Below are positions 22,569-33,804 of a stretch of 34,396 nucleotides of DNA, piece after piece (position 1 is the first letter of the stretch; the number at the start of each line of letters is the position of its first letter). The notes under the pieces were generated by a model. The model was not told where the DNA came from. It ran no database searches and saw only the letters and a list, made by a program, of their open reading frames with translations. A program made the position numbers and the translations under genes. Where the stretch lies: NCBI GenBank assembly GCA_017415805.1, contig JAFQEC010000035.1, positions 1 to 34,396 of the forward strand, in the 5' to 3' direction. Origin of the DNA: Clostridia bacterium (GTDB lineage Bacteria > Bacillota > Clostridia > Oscillospirales > CAG-272).

Positions 22569-23945
22569 ATGGAAGAGGAAAAGTTCCCGCACGGGCAGGA
22601 GTCGGATCCCGAGGACTGCGAAAAGCAGGGGAGGGAAGCCCCTGTGCCCGTACCGCAGGAGAATGCCGACGGGGATACGGTTGCATCCGCCAAGGAGGCC
22701 TGTGCGCCCAAAGACCCGCCTGCACCCATCGGATGGGAGTTTGGCGAGCGGCAAGCGCAGCCCCGTCCGCTTGCAAAGCGGAAGTTCTTTTTGATGTTCG
22801 GCGCCGTGTTCGGCGTCTGTGCTCTTTTGCTGGTATTGACGCTTTGGCTCGGCGATACGGGCTTTAAGATCGTCAAGACCGTACAGCACGAGCGCACGGT
22901 CTACGTCAACCGTGACGGTGAGATCACAGGCACGCTCTCGCAAAGCGAGGTGGCCGAGAAGGTGCGCCTTTCCACGGTTTCGGTGTCTGCACGCTCCGCG
23001 CAGGCCACGAGCGTCGGCTCGGGCTTCGTCTGGTCGGCAGACGGTTATATCTGCACCAATTACCATGTCATCGAGGGCATGGATACGATACAGGTCATTC
23101 TTGCGGACGGCCGCGTGTTCGATGCCACGGTGCGCGGCTTTGATGCTGCGGCGGATCTGGCAGTGCTCAAGATCGCGGCCGCCGACCTGGTGCCCGTTAC
23201 GGTGGGCGTGTCCGCAACGCTTCTCGTGGGTGAGAGTGTGGTTGCGGTCGGCACGCCCGCACAGCTCAGCTTTGCGGGAACGGCCACCTTTGGCAAGGTC
23301 TCTGCCACCAATCGCCTTGTGCCATTGACCGACACCAATGGCTCGGTGGAAAAGAAAATGACGCTGATTCAGACCGATGCCAGCGTGAATCCCGGCAATT
23401 CGGGCGGGCCGCTTGCCAATATGAACGGCGAGCTCGTGGGTATTGTGGTCATGAAGATCAGTGGATCAAACTACGACGGTATGGGCTTTGCCATTCCGAT
23501 CGATGCGGCGAGGCCGATCATTGCATTGCTTGTCGCAACAGGGAGCTTCACAGGCGAGAGCCTTGTGGCCGAGGGGGCTTCGACCATCGGCGTATACGGA
23601 CATGGCGCCGAGGGCGGCTATTGGTACTCCGATGAGCCCGATTCCGCCACGGGTGCAACCTTGCGCTCCGAGAGCGCGCGTGAGGGATATCATTACGTTG
23701 CGCAAAGCGGCGTATACGTGCTGGAGGTCAACGGCGCGCAGGCAAACGGAAGGCTGCGAAACGGCGATATTATTCTTGCCGTGAACGGACTTTGCGTGAC
23801 GACCACGCCCGAGCTGATCCTGGCTGTGAACCGCTACTACGCGGGTGAAACGGTGACGCTTACGGTTCTGCGCGACAGCGGCGTGGGGTCAAGCGGCTTT
23901 GAGACCGCTGTGACGGTCACGTTGGCCGAGCGCGATATAACTTGA
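22569..23945 (+). CDS. Membrane-anchored HtrA/DegP-type serine protease with PDZ
   Basis: Extracytoplasmic quality-control protease of 458 residues. A charged, Pro-rich cytoplasmic N terminus (1-70) leads to one membrane helix (about 72-94), then a trypsin-like domain with catalytic triad H166 (CTNYHVIEG), D196 (AADLAVLKI) and S278 (NPGNSGGPL), and a C-terminal PDZ domain (about 360-452, LEVNGAQANGRLRNGDIILAVNG). GAGAGGAG lies about 6 bases before the ATG. It follows the kinase gene by 20 bases, so it is likely co-transcribed with and regulated by the two-component system, as in the CssRS-HtrA logic of Bacillus (established analogy; the proteins here are not shown to be orthologues). Confidence 0.94.
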   Translation: MEEEKFPHGQESDPEDCEKQGREAPVPVPQENADGDTVASAKEACAPKDPPAPIGWEFGERQAQPRPLAKRKFFLMFGAVFGVCALLLVLTLWLGDTGFKIVKTVQHERTVYVNRDGEITGTLSQSEVAEKVRLSTVSVSARSAQATSVGSGFVWSADGYICTNYHVIEGMDTIQVILADGRVFDATVRGFDAAADLAVLKIAAADLVPVTVGVSATLLVGESVVAVGTPAQLSFAGTATFGKVSATNRLVPLTDTNGSVEKKMTLIQTDASVNPGNSGGPLANMNGELVGIVVMKISGSNYDGMGFAIPIDAARPIIALLVATGSFTGESLVAEGASTIGVYGHGAEGGYWYSDEPDSATGATLRSESAREGYHYVAQSGVYVLEVNGAQANGRLRNGDIILAVNGLCVTTTPELILAVNRYYAGETVTLTVLRDSGVGSSGFETAVTVTLAERDIT

Positions 23946-23952
23946 GAGTAAC

Positions 23953-23974
23953 GGGGCGCATGCGTTGCGTCCCC
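23953..23974 (+). other. Intercistronic hairpin between htrA and first mgtC
   Basis: GGGGCGCA and TGCGTCCCC pair with one bulged base around the loop TGCGT. No T-run follows, so partial attenuation or mRNA processing is more likely than full termination. Confidence 0.45.
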
Positions 23975-24005
23975 CTGTAATGAATTGTTTTGAAAGGAGC
24001 ATTGC

Positions 24006-24749
24006 ATGATTTCGTTTCTGGATCCGTTGCGCTGCTTAACCGCCGATAACGTGCTTTGGGTCACGTTGTTTCGGCTGGGGGTCGCCACCTTCTGCGGTGG
24101 CTGTATTGGATTGGAGCGCGGAAAAAAGCGCCGTCCTGCGGGCTTTCGCACGCACATGCTGGTCTGCATCGGCGCAGCACTGGCCATGCTGATCAGCCAG
24201 TATCTGACCATGATGACCACGACCTACTGGTCGAGCATTGTGGAAAATGCGGGGAGCACCGACGTGGCGCGTCTTGGTGCACAGGTCATCAACGGCATCG
24301 GCTTCCTTGGCGCGGGCACGATCATTGTTACGGGCCAACAGGAGGTCAAGGGACTCACCACCGCGGCAGGGCTTTGGGCGTCGGCCTGTATGGGCCTTTG
24401 CATCGGCGCGGGCTTCGTGGAGGGTGCGCTGTTTGGCGGATTGCTGATCATTTTGGCCATCGTGGTGCTCAGCCGCGTGGAGCACTGGATCCTCGCGCAT
24501 GCGCGCAATATCAATTTCTATGTGGAGTTTTCGCATGTCGATGATCTGGGTTCGATCATCACTGCCGTGAAGGCCGAAAATATCCGTATTTTTGACGTGG
24601 AGCTTCATAAGAAGAAGCCAACCGTCGCAAGCACGAGCGATACGCCGGGGGCGCTGTTCTCGGTTCGCTTGCCCAAGCACATGCCGCACACCAAGCTCAT
24701 GGCCTTGCTTGCGGGCATTGATAACGTTCGTTCGATCGAAGAATTGTAA
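24006..24749 (+). CDS. MgtC/SapB-family membrane protein, first copy
   Basis: A 247-residue inner-membrane protein. The N-terminal hydrophobic half has the family signatures GLERGKKRRPAGFRTHMLV, ARLGAQVINGIGFLGAGTII and VKGLTTAAGLWASACMGL, with about five helices. The C-terminal part (about 165-247) is a soluble ACT-like domain. MgtC proteins are linked to magnesium starvation, acid stress and control of F-type ATPase, but their molecular role is still debated. AAAGGAG (23993-23999) lies 6 bases before the ATG. It follows htrA by 60 bases and precedes a paralogue by 15. Confidence 0.93.
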   Translation: MISFLDPLRCLTADNVLWVTLFRLGVATFCGGCIGLERGKKRRPAGFRTHMLVCIGAALAMLISQYLTMMTTTYWSSIVENAGSTDVARLGAQVINGIGFLGAGTIIVTGQQEVKGLTTAAGLWASACMGLCIGAGFVEGALFGGLLIILAIVVLSRVEHWILAHARNINFYVEFSHVDDLGSIITAVKAENIRIFDVELHKKKPTVASTSDTPGALFSVRLPKHMPHTKLMALLAGIDNVRSIEEL

Positions 24750-24764
24750 GGGGGGCGAGGAGAT

Positions 24765-25463
24765 ATGCAAGAATTTTTGGATATGGTGCGATTTACGCAC
24801 GAATTTCATATGGGGGGCGCATTTGTTCGAATGCTTCTTGCTGTGATCTGTGGCGGCATTATCGGCCTTGAGCGTGAGCACAAGCGCCGCCCTGCGGGCT
24901 TCCGCACACACATTCTCATTTGCCTTGGCGCATCCATGACGATGCTGACCAGCCAGTATATCTACATCGGTCTTGGGCAGTTCACCGATCTTGCGCGTCT
25001 TGGTGCGCAGGTGATCGCGGGCATCGGCTTTATCGGCGCGGGCACGATCATCGTCACCAAGCGTCGACAGGTCAAGGGCTTGACCACGGCGGCGGGTCTT
25101 TGGGCATCGGCCATTGTCGGCCTTGCGATCGGTGCAGGCTTCGTAGAGGCGGCTTTGATCGCCACAGCCCTGATGCTGATTGTGGAGCTGCTGCTCTCTC
25201 GCCTGGAGTGGTTTATTATGTCCACCGCGCGGAGCATCAATTTGTACATCGAATATCGCGATGCCGAGGCACTCTCGCAAATGACGCAGTTTATGAGCGA
25301 GCGCCGCGTGCAGGTGAATGATCTGCAGATCACCAAATCGGGTGCGGACTCACAGAACCCGTGCGTGATCTTCTCACTGGAGATGCCGCGCAATCTGGGG
25401 CACGACAGCCTCATGACTCTGCTTGCTAAGCTGGACGGTGTCATTTCGGTCGAGGAGCTTTGA
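24765..25463 (+). CDS. MgtC/SapB-family membrane protein, second copy
   Basis: A 232-residue paralogue of the preceding protein, with matching blocks GLEREHKRRPAGFRTHILI, ARLGAQVIAGIGFIGAGTII and VKGLTTAAGLWASAIVGL and the same soluble C-terminal domain ending in ISVEEL (first copy: RSIEEL). The clear similarity shows tandem duplication with divergence, mostly in the C-terminal domain and the periplasmic loop after the second helix, which is shorter here. The start has a G-rich AAGGGGGG site about 11 bases upstream. A terminator follows. The two may form a hetero-oligomer or respond to different conditions (inference). Confidence 0.93.
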   Translation: MQEFLDMVRFTHEFHMGGAFVRMLLAVICGGIIGLEREHKRRPAGFRTHILICLGASMTMLTSQYIYIGLGQFTDLARLGAQVIAGIGFIGAGTIIVTKRRQVKGLTTAAGLWASAIVGLAIGAGFVEAALIATALMLIVELLLSRLEWFIMSTARSINLYIEYRDAEALSQMTQFMSERRVQVNDLQITKSGADSQNPCVIFSLEMPRNLGHDSLMTLLAKLDGVISVEEL

Positions 25464-25472
25464 TTGTGAAAG

Positions 25473-25512
25473 AACAAAGCAGAGGACAGATTTTCTGCCC
25501 TCTGCTTTTGTT
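25473..25512. terminator. Bidirectional terminator
   Basis: AACAAAGCAGAGG faces CCTCTGCTTTTGTT with one bulged base, and CAGA/CTG adds an inner pairing. It separates the convergent mgtC copy on the plus strand and the HTH gene on the minus strand. Confidence 0.8.
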
Positions 25513-25720
25513 ATACATCCTCGTCCGCGCGGTATTCTGCAATATCCGGGAGCGTGCATTTCAGAATACGGCACAAGGAATTCAGGGTGTAAGAGCTGAC
25601 GTTTTCGTTCTTGCGCAGACGGTCCAGCTGCCCCGTGCTGAAGCCGTATTCCTTGATGAGTCGATACTGAGAGATACCGCGTGCTCGCATGGTCTCCCAT
25701 AGTTTATCAAATACAATCAT
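25511..25720 (-). CDS. Small Cro/CI-type HTH protein
   Basis: A 69-residue protein consisting of one HTH domain: FDKLWETMRARGISQYRLIK (first helices), YGFSTGQLDRLRKNENVSS (recognition region) and LNSLCRILKCTLPDIAEY. This is the layout of short single-domain XRE regulators. The ATG at 25720 is chosen because GGAGG lies 8 bases upstream; an in-frame ATG 6 bases earlier would be too close to that site. It is divergent from the LRR lipoprotein gene, and their -35 boxes overlap. A role as local repressor of that lipoprotein is inference. Confidence 0.88.
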   Translation of the reverse strand: MIVFDKLWETMRARGISQYRLIKEYGFSTGQLDRLRKNENVSSYTLNSLCRILKCTLPDIAEYRADEDV

Positions 25721-25739
25721 ACCCATGTCCTCCGATTTC

Positions 25740-25768
25740 ACTATAAAACAATGTCAGCATCTTGACAA
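25740..25768 (-). promoter_or_regulatory. Promoter of HTH gene
   Basis: On the minus strand TTGTCA (25763-25768) and TATAGT (25740-25745) are 17 bases apart. The -35 box overlaps that of the divergent promoter on the other strand by five bases. Confidence 0.8.
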
Positions 25769-25790
25769 TTGCCCATATTCGGGCTATAAT
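25762..25790 (+). promoter_or_regulatory. Consensus promoter of LRR lipoprotein
   Basis: A full-consensus sigma-A promoter: TTGACA (25762-25767), 17 bases, TATAAT (25785-25790). Polymerase can occupy only one of the two divergent promoters at a time because their -35 boxes share bases 25763-25767. Confidence 0.9.
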
Positions 25791-25836
25791 AAAGGAGTAT
25801 AGCCTGATTGTGGACTGTATAGAAGGAGGAAATGAA

Positions 25837-26721
25837 ATGAAAATAAAATATCTGCTGGTTATATTGTCGCTTATACTGGCGTGCGGATGTATTTTCGCGT
25901 CATGTGACGAGACCCCGCCGGACGATCAACCTGCACACGAGCATGCCTATGGAGGGTGGATCGAAACCAAGGCTCCTTCGTGCGGCAAGAAAGGAACGAG
26001 CACGCGCACATGTGCCTGCGGTGCGACCGAGAACAAGTCGATTCCCGCAACAGGCGCGCATGCCTATAACACGAGCAACGTGTGCACGGTATGCGAAACG
26101 GCACTGGAATATACGCCCGGGCTGTCCTATACGCGTATCAACGGTGAAGATGCCTATGCGCTTAGCGGAATGGGCCTCTCTACAGCAACTGATGTCGTGG
26201 TGCCGTACTTTTATATGGGACTTCCTGTAATGGGTGTTGCAAACGGAGCACTGAAAAACGAGAGTGATATCATCAGCGTTACGTTGCCTCCGTTTGTTCG
26301 CTCGATCGGTGCAGAAGCCTTTTATATGTGTACCTCTTTGCAGGAAATCGCGATTCCAAATACCGTTACGGAAATTGGAGCAAATGCGTTTTTCTGTTGT
26401 ATATCCTTGAAGCAGGTAACGATTCCATCCTTAGTGGAGTCTGTTGGCGCGCAAGCGTTTTTGGGATGTGCAAGTCTGGAACAGGTTGTATTTGTCAATG
26501 ATAATGTTTGGTACGCAGGGGAACAGGCACTGTCGGTCAAGGATGCTGCTGCAAATGCTACGATGCTCTCGGTGCAATATGCAGATCTTGCGTGGAGCAG
26601 GACACAGCCGTCTGCGGAAAGCGGTGGGGGAGCATCGTCCGGGGGCGGCACGGGTAGTGGCGGCGGATATCAAACGCCCGGTGGCTCCGATCGTGACGAT
26701 TATGGAAATGACATATTTTGA
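25837..26721 (+). CDS. BspA-type leucine-rich-repeat lipoprotein
   Basis: A 294-residue predicted surface lipoprotein. The signal peptide MKIKYLLVILSLILA has candidate lipid-attachment Cys at 16, 18 and 23; FASC at 20-23 is the best lipobox. Next comes a Cys/His-containing module (HEHAYGGWIETKAPSCGKKG, then TCACGATEN and CTVC). About three LRR_5/BspA-like repeats follow, with the pattern SIGAEAFYMCTSLQEIAIPN, EIGANAFFCC and SVGAQAFLGC. The C terminus is low-complexity, Gly/Ser-rich. AAGGAGG (25823-25829) lies 7 bases before the ATG. LRR_5 proteins often serve in adhesion or surface binding, but the role here is unknown. Confidence 0.88.
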   Translation: MKIKYLLVILSLILACGCIFASCDETPPDDQPAHEHAYGGWIETKAPSCGKKGTSTRTCACGATENKSIPATGAHAYNTSNVCTVCETALEYTPGLSYTRINGEDAYALSGMGLSTATDVVVPYFYMGLPVMGVANGALKNESDIISVTLPPFVRSIGAEAFYMCTSLQEIAIPNTVTEIGANAFFCCISLKQVTIPSLVESVGAQAFLGCASLEQVVFVNDNVWYAGEQALSVKDAAANATMLSVQYADLAWSRTQPSAESGGGASSGGGTGSGGGYQTPGGSDRDDYGNDIF

Positions 26722-26760
26722 AGATTTGCTTTTTGAATAAGGGATCCGCTCGCAATCAAA

Positions 26761-26784
26761 ACGCCCCTGCTACAGCAGGGGCGT
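26761..26784 (+). terminator. Hairpin after LRR lipoprotein gene
   Basis: ACGCCCCTGC faces GCAGGGGCGT with loop TACA. The plus-strand T-run is weak (CTGCTTTAT), so termination efficiency is uncertain. The rest of 26785-26884 shows nothing recognisable. Confidence 0.65.
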
Positions 26785-26884
26785 CTGCTTTATGTGAATC
26801 CCGTACGGAAGCCGTATTCTTGGGTGGACCGCCGCGAGATGCCGCATGCACGCGCGGACAGGCAAATGTGTTTCAATCAAAATC

Positions 26885-26913
26885 TTGACAACCGCACGTG
26901 CTTTGTTTATAAT
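26885..26913 (+). promoter_or_regulatory. Consensus promoter of short lipoprotein
   Basis: TTGACA (26885-26890), 17 bases, TATAAT (26908-26913). The sequence ATCTTGACAA around the -35 box is shared with the promoter at 25762. Confidence 0.9.
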
Positions 26914-26945
26914 GAAGACAGAGTATATGAATGGGAGGGGACGAA

Positions 26946-27305
26946 ATGAGATCGAAATGTCTGCTGCTCGTGTTGCTGCTTATACTGGCATGCGGATGCG
27001 TTCTCGTATCGTGCCGAGAGCAGCCGTCGCCTGCCGATCCGCCCGCGCACGAGCACGCTTACGGGGCATGGAGTGAAACAAATGCACCCACCTGCGTTGC
27101 CAAGGGGCTCCAAACACGCAGCTGTGCATGCGGTGCAACCGATACAAGGGAGGTTGCGGCAACAGGGGAACACAATTATGGTGAAGACGGTCTGTGCACC
27201 GTATGCGGAGCAGGAGATTCTGCACACGAACCGCAGGAGCCTGATGGAGAAGTGATCGTCGACACCTCCAACCCTGCCCTTGGTGGAGATTCGATTCGTT
27301 ATTAA
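26946..27305 (+). CDS. Short paralogous lipoprotein lacking the LRR domain
   Basis: A 119-residue relative of the preceding lipoprotein. The signal peptide MRSKCLLLVLLLILACGC has Cys at the same positions 16, 18 and 23 (lipobox LVSC). The HEHAYGAWSETNAPTCVAKG, RSCACGATD and CTVCGAG segments align with the first copy without large gaps. After this module the protein ends with about 25 residues unrelated to the first copy, so the LRR and Gly-rich parts are missing. GGGAGGGG (26933-26940) lies 5 bases upstream of the ATG. No frameshift remnants of the LRR region follow before the terminator, so it seems a stable short version and not a recently broken gene. Confidence 0.85.
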   Translation: MRSKCLLLVLLLILACGCVLVSCREQPSPADPPAHEHAYGAWSETNAPTCVAKGLQTRSCACGATDTREVAATGEHNYGEDGLCTVCGAGDSAHEPQEPDGEVIVDTSNPALGGDSIRY

Positions 27306-27310
27306 ACAAC

Positions 27311-27340
27311 AAAGCCGCGAGCAGATCTGCTCGCGGCTTT
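27311..27340 (+). terminator. Terminator of short lipoprotein gene
   Basis: A perfect 30-base palindrome with arm AAAGCCGCGAGCAGA, followed by TCTCGTTTTC. The T-side is the arm's CTTTT. Confidence 0.85.
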
Positions 27341-27456
27341 TCTCGTTTTCGGAACAAATGATTTCGCAAAATGGAAAAATAATGCAAAAAAAATGGAAAA
27401 ATGTCGAAAACAATTGGAAATCCATTTCTTCTGAGGTTTTTTGGAGATAGGGGTTT

Positions 27457-27492
27457 GGGGGAAGGACCTTTTTGCAAAAAGGTCCTTCCCCC
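27457..27492. repeat. 36-base perfect palindrome downstream of beta-galactosidase
   Basis: Arm GGGGGAAGGACCTTTTT, centre GC, and its exact reverse complement. It lies 18 bases beyond the stop codon of the beta-galactosidase gene and is the only candidate transcript end there, but neither strand has a T-run after the hairpin. The A/T runs lie at the apex instead. The preceding stretch 27350-27456 is AT-rich with repeated ATGGAAAAAT-like words and no gene. Confidence 0.6.
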
Positions 27493-27509
27493 ACATCATT
27501 TACGCCCTC

Positions 27510-30685
<3,176 letters not shown>

Positions 30686-30788
30686 TCGAAAACAGTCAAA
30701 TGTGTAGCTTTGATTCGTGCAGGATGTATTTGTAATACCGTCACTTTTTGTATCCTTTGCAAAGCTTTGATTTTCTGCCGGTTTTCTC

Positions 30789-30817
30789 TTTACAGACACG
30801 AAAAAATATGGTAAAAT
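30789..30817 (+). promoter_or_regulatory. Promoter of pseudouridine synthase gene
   Basis: TTTACA (30789-30794), 17 bases, TAAAAT (30812-30817), followed by AAGGAG (30833-30838). Confidence 0.75.
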
Positions 30818-30851
30818 AATGAGGTAATGCGCAAGGAGAGGGGGGATTGCC

Positions 30852-31559
30852 GTGCGCTTGGATAAGCTGCTCAGTGTCACTGCCACCGCCACACGCAAGG
30901 AGACCGCACGCGCCGTTCGCGCGGGCGAGATCACCGTGAACGGTGTGACCGTCAAGCGTGCGGATCTGTCGGTGGATCCCGAACGGGATACCGTCTCCTT
31001 TCGCGGAAGGACGGTGCTGTATAAGCAGTATCGCTATATTCTGCTCAATAAGCCCGACGGGTACGTGAGCGCCACGGAGGACGGGCGCGATCCCACCGTG
31101 CTGGAGCTCCTGCCGCCCGAGCTTGCGGCACAGGGTCTGTTTCCTTGTGGGCGTCTGGACAAGCACACGCTGGGGCTGATGCTGCTCACCAACAACGGCA
31201 CGCTGGCGCACCGCTTGCTCGCGCCGCGCCGACATGTGGCCAAACGGTATCGGTTTTGCGCCAAGTTCCCCTTGACAGACGAGGAGTGCGCGCGCTTTCG
31301 CGCGGGCCTTGTGCTGGAGGACGGCTATGAGACCAAGCCTGCCGATATCGTGCTGGATGATGCCCGCTCGGGCGTGATCACGCTGGTGGAGGGGAAATAC
31401 CACCAGATCAAGCGCATGCTCGAAGCGCTCCACAATCAGATCACGTATCTGGAGCGCATCTCCTTTGGCCCTCTCACCCTCCCCGACGACCTTGCGCGCG
31501 GCGCGTGGCGCGAGCTCACCCCCGAGGAGGAGCAGGCACTTCTGGCCGCCGCAGAATGA
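30852..31559 (+). CDS. RsuA/RluB-family rRNA pseudouridine synthase
   Basis: A 235-residue enzyme with an N-terminal S4 RNA-binding domain (1-47, MRLDKLLSVTATATRKETAR) and the RsuA-type catalytic domain (about 60-225). The catalytic aspartate is D103 in GRLDKHTLGLMLLTN, and the conserved LLNKPDGYVSA and EGKYHQIKRM motifs are present. Size and motifs fit RsuA (16S rRNA position 516) better than the longer RluB. It starts with GTG at 30852 after the purine-rich AAGGAGAGGGGG; no ATG nearby is in frame. Tex follows 55 bases downstream across a small hairpin, so the two may be co-transcribed. Confidence 0.9.
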   Translation: MRLDKLLSVTATATRKETARAVRAGEITVNGVTVKRADLSVDPERDTVSFRGRTVLYKQYRYILLNKPDGYVSATEDGRDPTVLELLPPELAAQGLFPCGRLDKHTLGLMLLTNNGTLAHRLLAPRRHVAKRYRFCAKFPLTDEECARFRAGLVLEDGYETKPADIVLDDARSGVITLVEGKYHQIKRMLEALHNQITYLERISFGPLTLPDDLARGAWRELTPEEEQALLAAAE

Positions 31560-31565
31560 CCGATT

Positions 31566-31582
31566 CACCCCGTAACGGGGTG
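31566..31582 (+). other. Intercistronic hairpin
   Basis: CACCCCGT/ACGGGGTG around a single central A, so the apical pairs must open to form a loop. It is followed by CAAAAAG, not by T, so it is probably an mRNA stability or partial pausing element between the pseudouridine synthase and tex. Confidence 0.4.
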
Positions 31583-31614
31583 CAAAAAGATACCCCAACG
31601 AAAGGAAAAACACC

Positions 31615-33792
31615 ATGGATCTAATGAAAAAACTCGCCGCCGAGCTCTCACTCACGGTCGAGCAGGTCGAGAAGACCGTCGCACTGATGGACGAGGGGAA
31701 TACCATCCCCTTTATCGCGCGCTACCGCAAGGAGGTCACGGGGTCGCTGGACGACACCGTGCTGCGTAAGCTCGAGGAACGACTGCGCTATCTGCGCAAT
31801 ATCGAGGCGCGCAAGGAGGAGGTCATTGGCCTCATCGCCGCACAGGAAAAGCTCACGCCCGAGCTGGAGCAGGCGATCCGTAACGCCGTGACGATCACCG
31901 AGGTGGACGATCTCTACCGCCCCTTCCGCCCCCACCGCAAGACGCGTGCCTCGGTGGCGCGCGAGCGCGGCCTACAGCCGCTTGCCGAGCTGCTTCTCGC
32001 GCAGGAAAGCGTCTATACGCCCCCTCTTGAGGAGCAGGCGGCAACCTTTGTGGACGCCGAAAAGGGCGTGGAGAGCGCCGAGGCGGCGCTGGCGGGCGCG
32101 ATGGACATTATCGCCGAGGACGTGTCGGATAATGCCGATTTCCGCAAGGCCATTCGTATGCTCACGGGGCGCAACGGCCTGCTGGAGTCCAGGAAGGCCA
32201 AGGACGAGGATTCGGTCTACGCGCAGTATTACGAATATTCCGAGCCCGTCCACAAGGTGCCGGGCCACCGCACGCTGGCCATCAACCGCGGCGAGAAGGA
32301 GGGCTTTTTGAAGGTCTCGGTCGCCATGGACGCCGAGATCGTGCGGAACTATCTCAACCACAAGCTTGTCAAGGAGAGAAAAAGCCCTGCCAAGCAATAC
32401 GTTACTGCCGCGATTGCCGACAGCTACGAGCGTCTGATCGCCCCGTCGGTGGAGCGTGAGCTGCGCAATGATCTCTTTGACGCCGCATCCGAGGGCGCGA
32501 TCACGCTCTTTTCCGAAAATCTCCAGCACCTGCTCATGCAAGCCCCCATCAAGGGCAAGACGGTGCTTGGCTTCGACCCCGGCTACGCGCACGGCTGCAA
32601 GCTCGCCGTGGTGGACAAGACGGGCAAGGTGCTCGACACCGCGGTGATCTATCTGCACCGCGAGGAGCAGGCCAAAACGGTCGTCAAGCGCTTGATCCTT
32701 TCGCACAGGGTCGACGTTGTCGCCATCGGCAACGGTACCGCCTCGCGTGAGAGCGAGCAGTTCGTGGCAAAGCTCCTGCGTGAGCTCGGCACGGCCACCA
32801 AGTATATCATCGTCAGCGAGTCGGGTGCGTCGGTCTATTCGGCATCCAAGCTCGCCGCCGAGGAGTTCCCCGAGTTTGACGTGATGCAGCGCTCCGCGGT
32901 CTCGATCGCGCGCCGCTTGCAGGATCCGCTGGCGGAGCTGGTCAAGATCGACCCCAAGGCCATCGGTGTGGGGCAGTATCAGCACGACATGAAGCCCGCA
33001 CGGTTGGATGAAGCCCTCACGGGCGTGGTCGAGGATTGCGTGAACAGCGTGGGCGTGGATCTCAACACCGCCTCGCATTCGCTCCTTTCCTATATTTCGG
33101 GCATCAACGCCACCAGCGCAAAGAACATTGTGAAATACCGCGAGGAGAACGGGGAATTCAAGACCCGTGACGCGGTGCGAAAGGTGCCGCGCATCGGCGC
33201 GAAGGCCTATGAGCAGTGCGCAGGATTTCTGCGCGTGCCCGGCTCGCGCGAGGTGCTGGATAACACGGGCGTCCACCCCGAATCCTATGAGGCCGCTCAT
33301 GCCTTGCTTGCCCGCTTTGGCTACACCGAGCAGGACGTGCGCATGGGTAAGCTCGGCGGCATTGTCGACCGCATCAAAAAACAGGGCGCAGCCGCCCTTG
33401 CCGCAGATCTCGGCGTGGGCGAGCCCACGCTGCTGGATATTGCCGCCGAGCTGGAAAAGCCGGGCCGTGACCTGCGCGACGACTTTGCACCCCCCATCCT
33501 GCGCGAGGACGTGCTCTCGCTCACTGACCTCAAGCCCGGCATGAAGCTCACGGGCACGGTGCGAAACGTCATTGATTTCGGTGCGTTCGTGGACATCGGT
33601 GTGCATCAGGACGGACTTGTGCATATCTCCGAGCTCTCCGATCGCTTTGTCAAGCATCCGCGCGAGGTGGTTTCCGTGGGTGATATTGTAGAGGTCTACG
33701 TGCTCACGGTCGACACCGCCAAAAAGCGCATCGGGCTTTCGATGAAGACCCCGAAGGAGGGAAAGAGCCCTTCCGCCCCTGCACGAAAGTGA
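31615..33792 (+). CDS. tex: Tex-family RNA-binding transcription accessory protein
   Basis: A 725-residue nucleic-acid-binding protein of the Tex/Spt6 family. It has the N-terminal helical Tex domain with NTIPFIARYRKEVTGSLDD (29-47) and DDLYRPFRPHRKTRA (98-112), a YqgF/RNase H-like fold starting near 315 (VLGFDPGYAHG), helix-hairpin-helix motifs (about 480-545, SYISGINATSAKNIVKY), and a C-terminal S1 domain (about 641-712, GTVRNVIDFGAFVDIGVHQD). All domains are complete. The ATG has AAAGGA 8 bases upstream. Tex proteins affect transcription and stress tolerance; the exact action is unsettled. Confidence 0.95.
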   Translation: MDLMKKLAAELSLTVEQVEKTVALMDEGNTIPFIARYRKEVTGSLDDTVLRKLEERLRYLRNIEARKEEVIGLIAAQEKLTPELEQAIRNAVTITEVDDLYRPFRPHRKTRASVARERGLQPLAELLLAQESVYTPPLEEQAATFVDAEKGVESAEAALAGAMDIIAEDVSDNADFRKAIRMLTGRNGLLESRKAKDEDSVYAQYYEYSEPVHKVPGHRTLAINRGEKEGFLKVSVAMDAEIVRNYLNHKLVKERKSPAKQYVTAAIADSYERLIAPSVERELRNDLFDAASEGAITLFSENLQHLLMQAPIKGKTVLGFDPGYAHGCKLAVVDKTGKVLDTAVIYLHREEQAKTVVKRLILSHRVDVVAIGNGTASRESEQFVAKLLRELGTATKYIIVSESGASVYSASKLAAEEFPEFDVMQRSAVSIARRLQDPLAELVKIDPKAIGVGQYQHDMKPARLDEALTGVVEDCVNSVGVDLNTASHSLLSYISGINATSAKNIVKYREENGEFKTRDAVRKVPRIGAKAYEQCAGFLRVPGSREVLDNTGVHPESYEAAHALLARFGYTEQDVRMGKLGGIVDRIKKQGAAALAADLGVGEPTLLDIAAELEKPGRDLRDDFAPPILREDVLSLTDLKPGMKLTGTVRNVIDFGAFVDIGVHQDGLVHISELSDRFVKHPREVVSVGDIVEVYVLTVDTAKKRIGLSMKTPKEGKSPSAPARK

Positions 33793-33804
33793 ATGCTATT
33801 TACG

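Noticed and set aside
31972..33657. 561-residue open frame antisense to tex
   Set aside because: The plus strand has a full set of Tex domains. The antisense product has no start signal or known domain.
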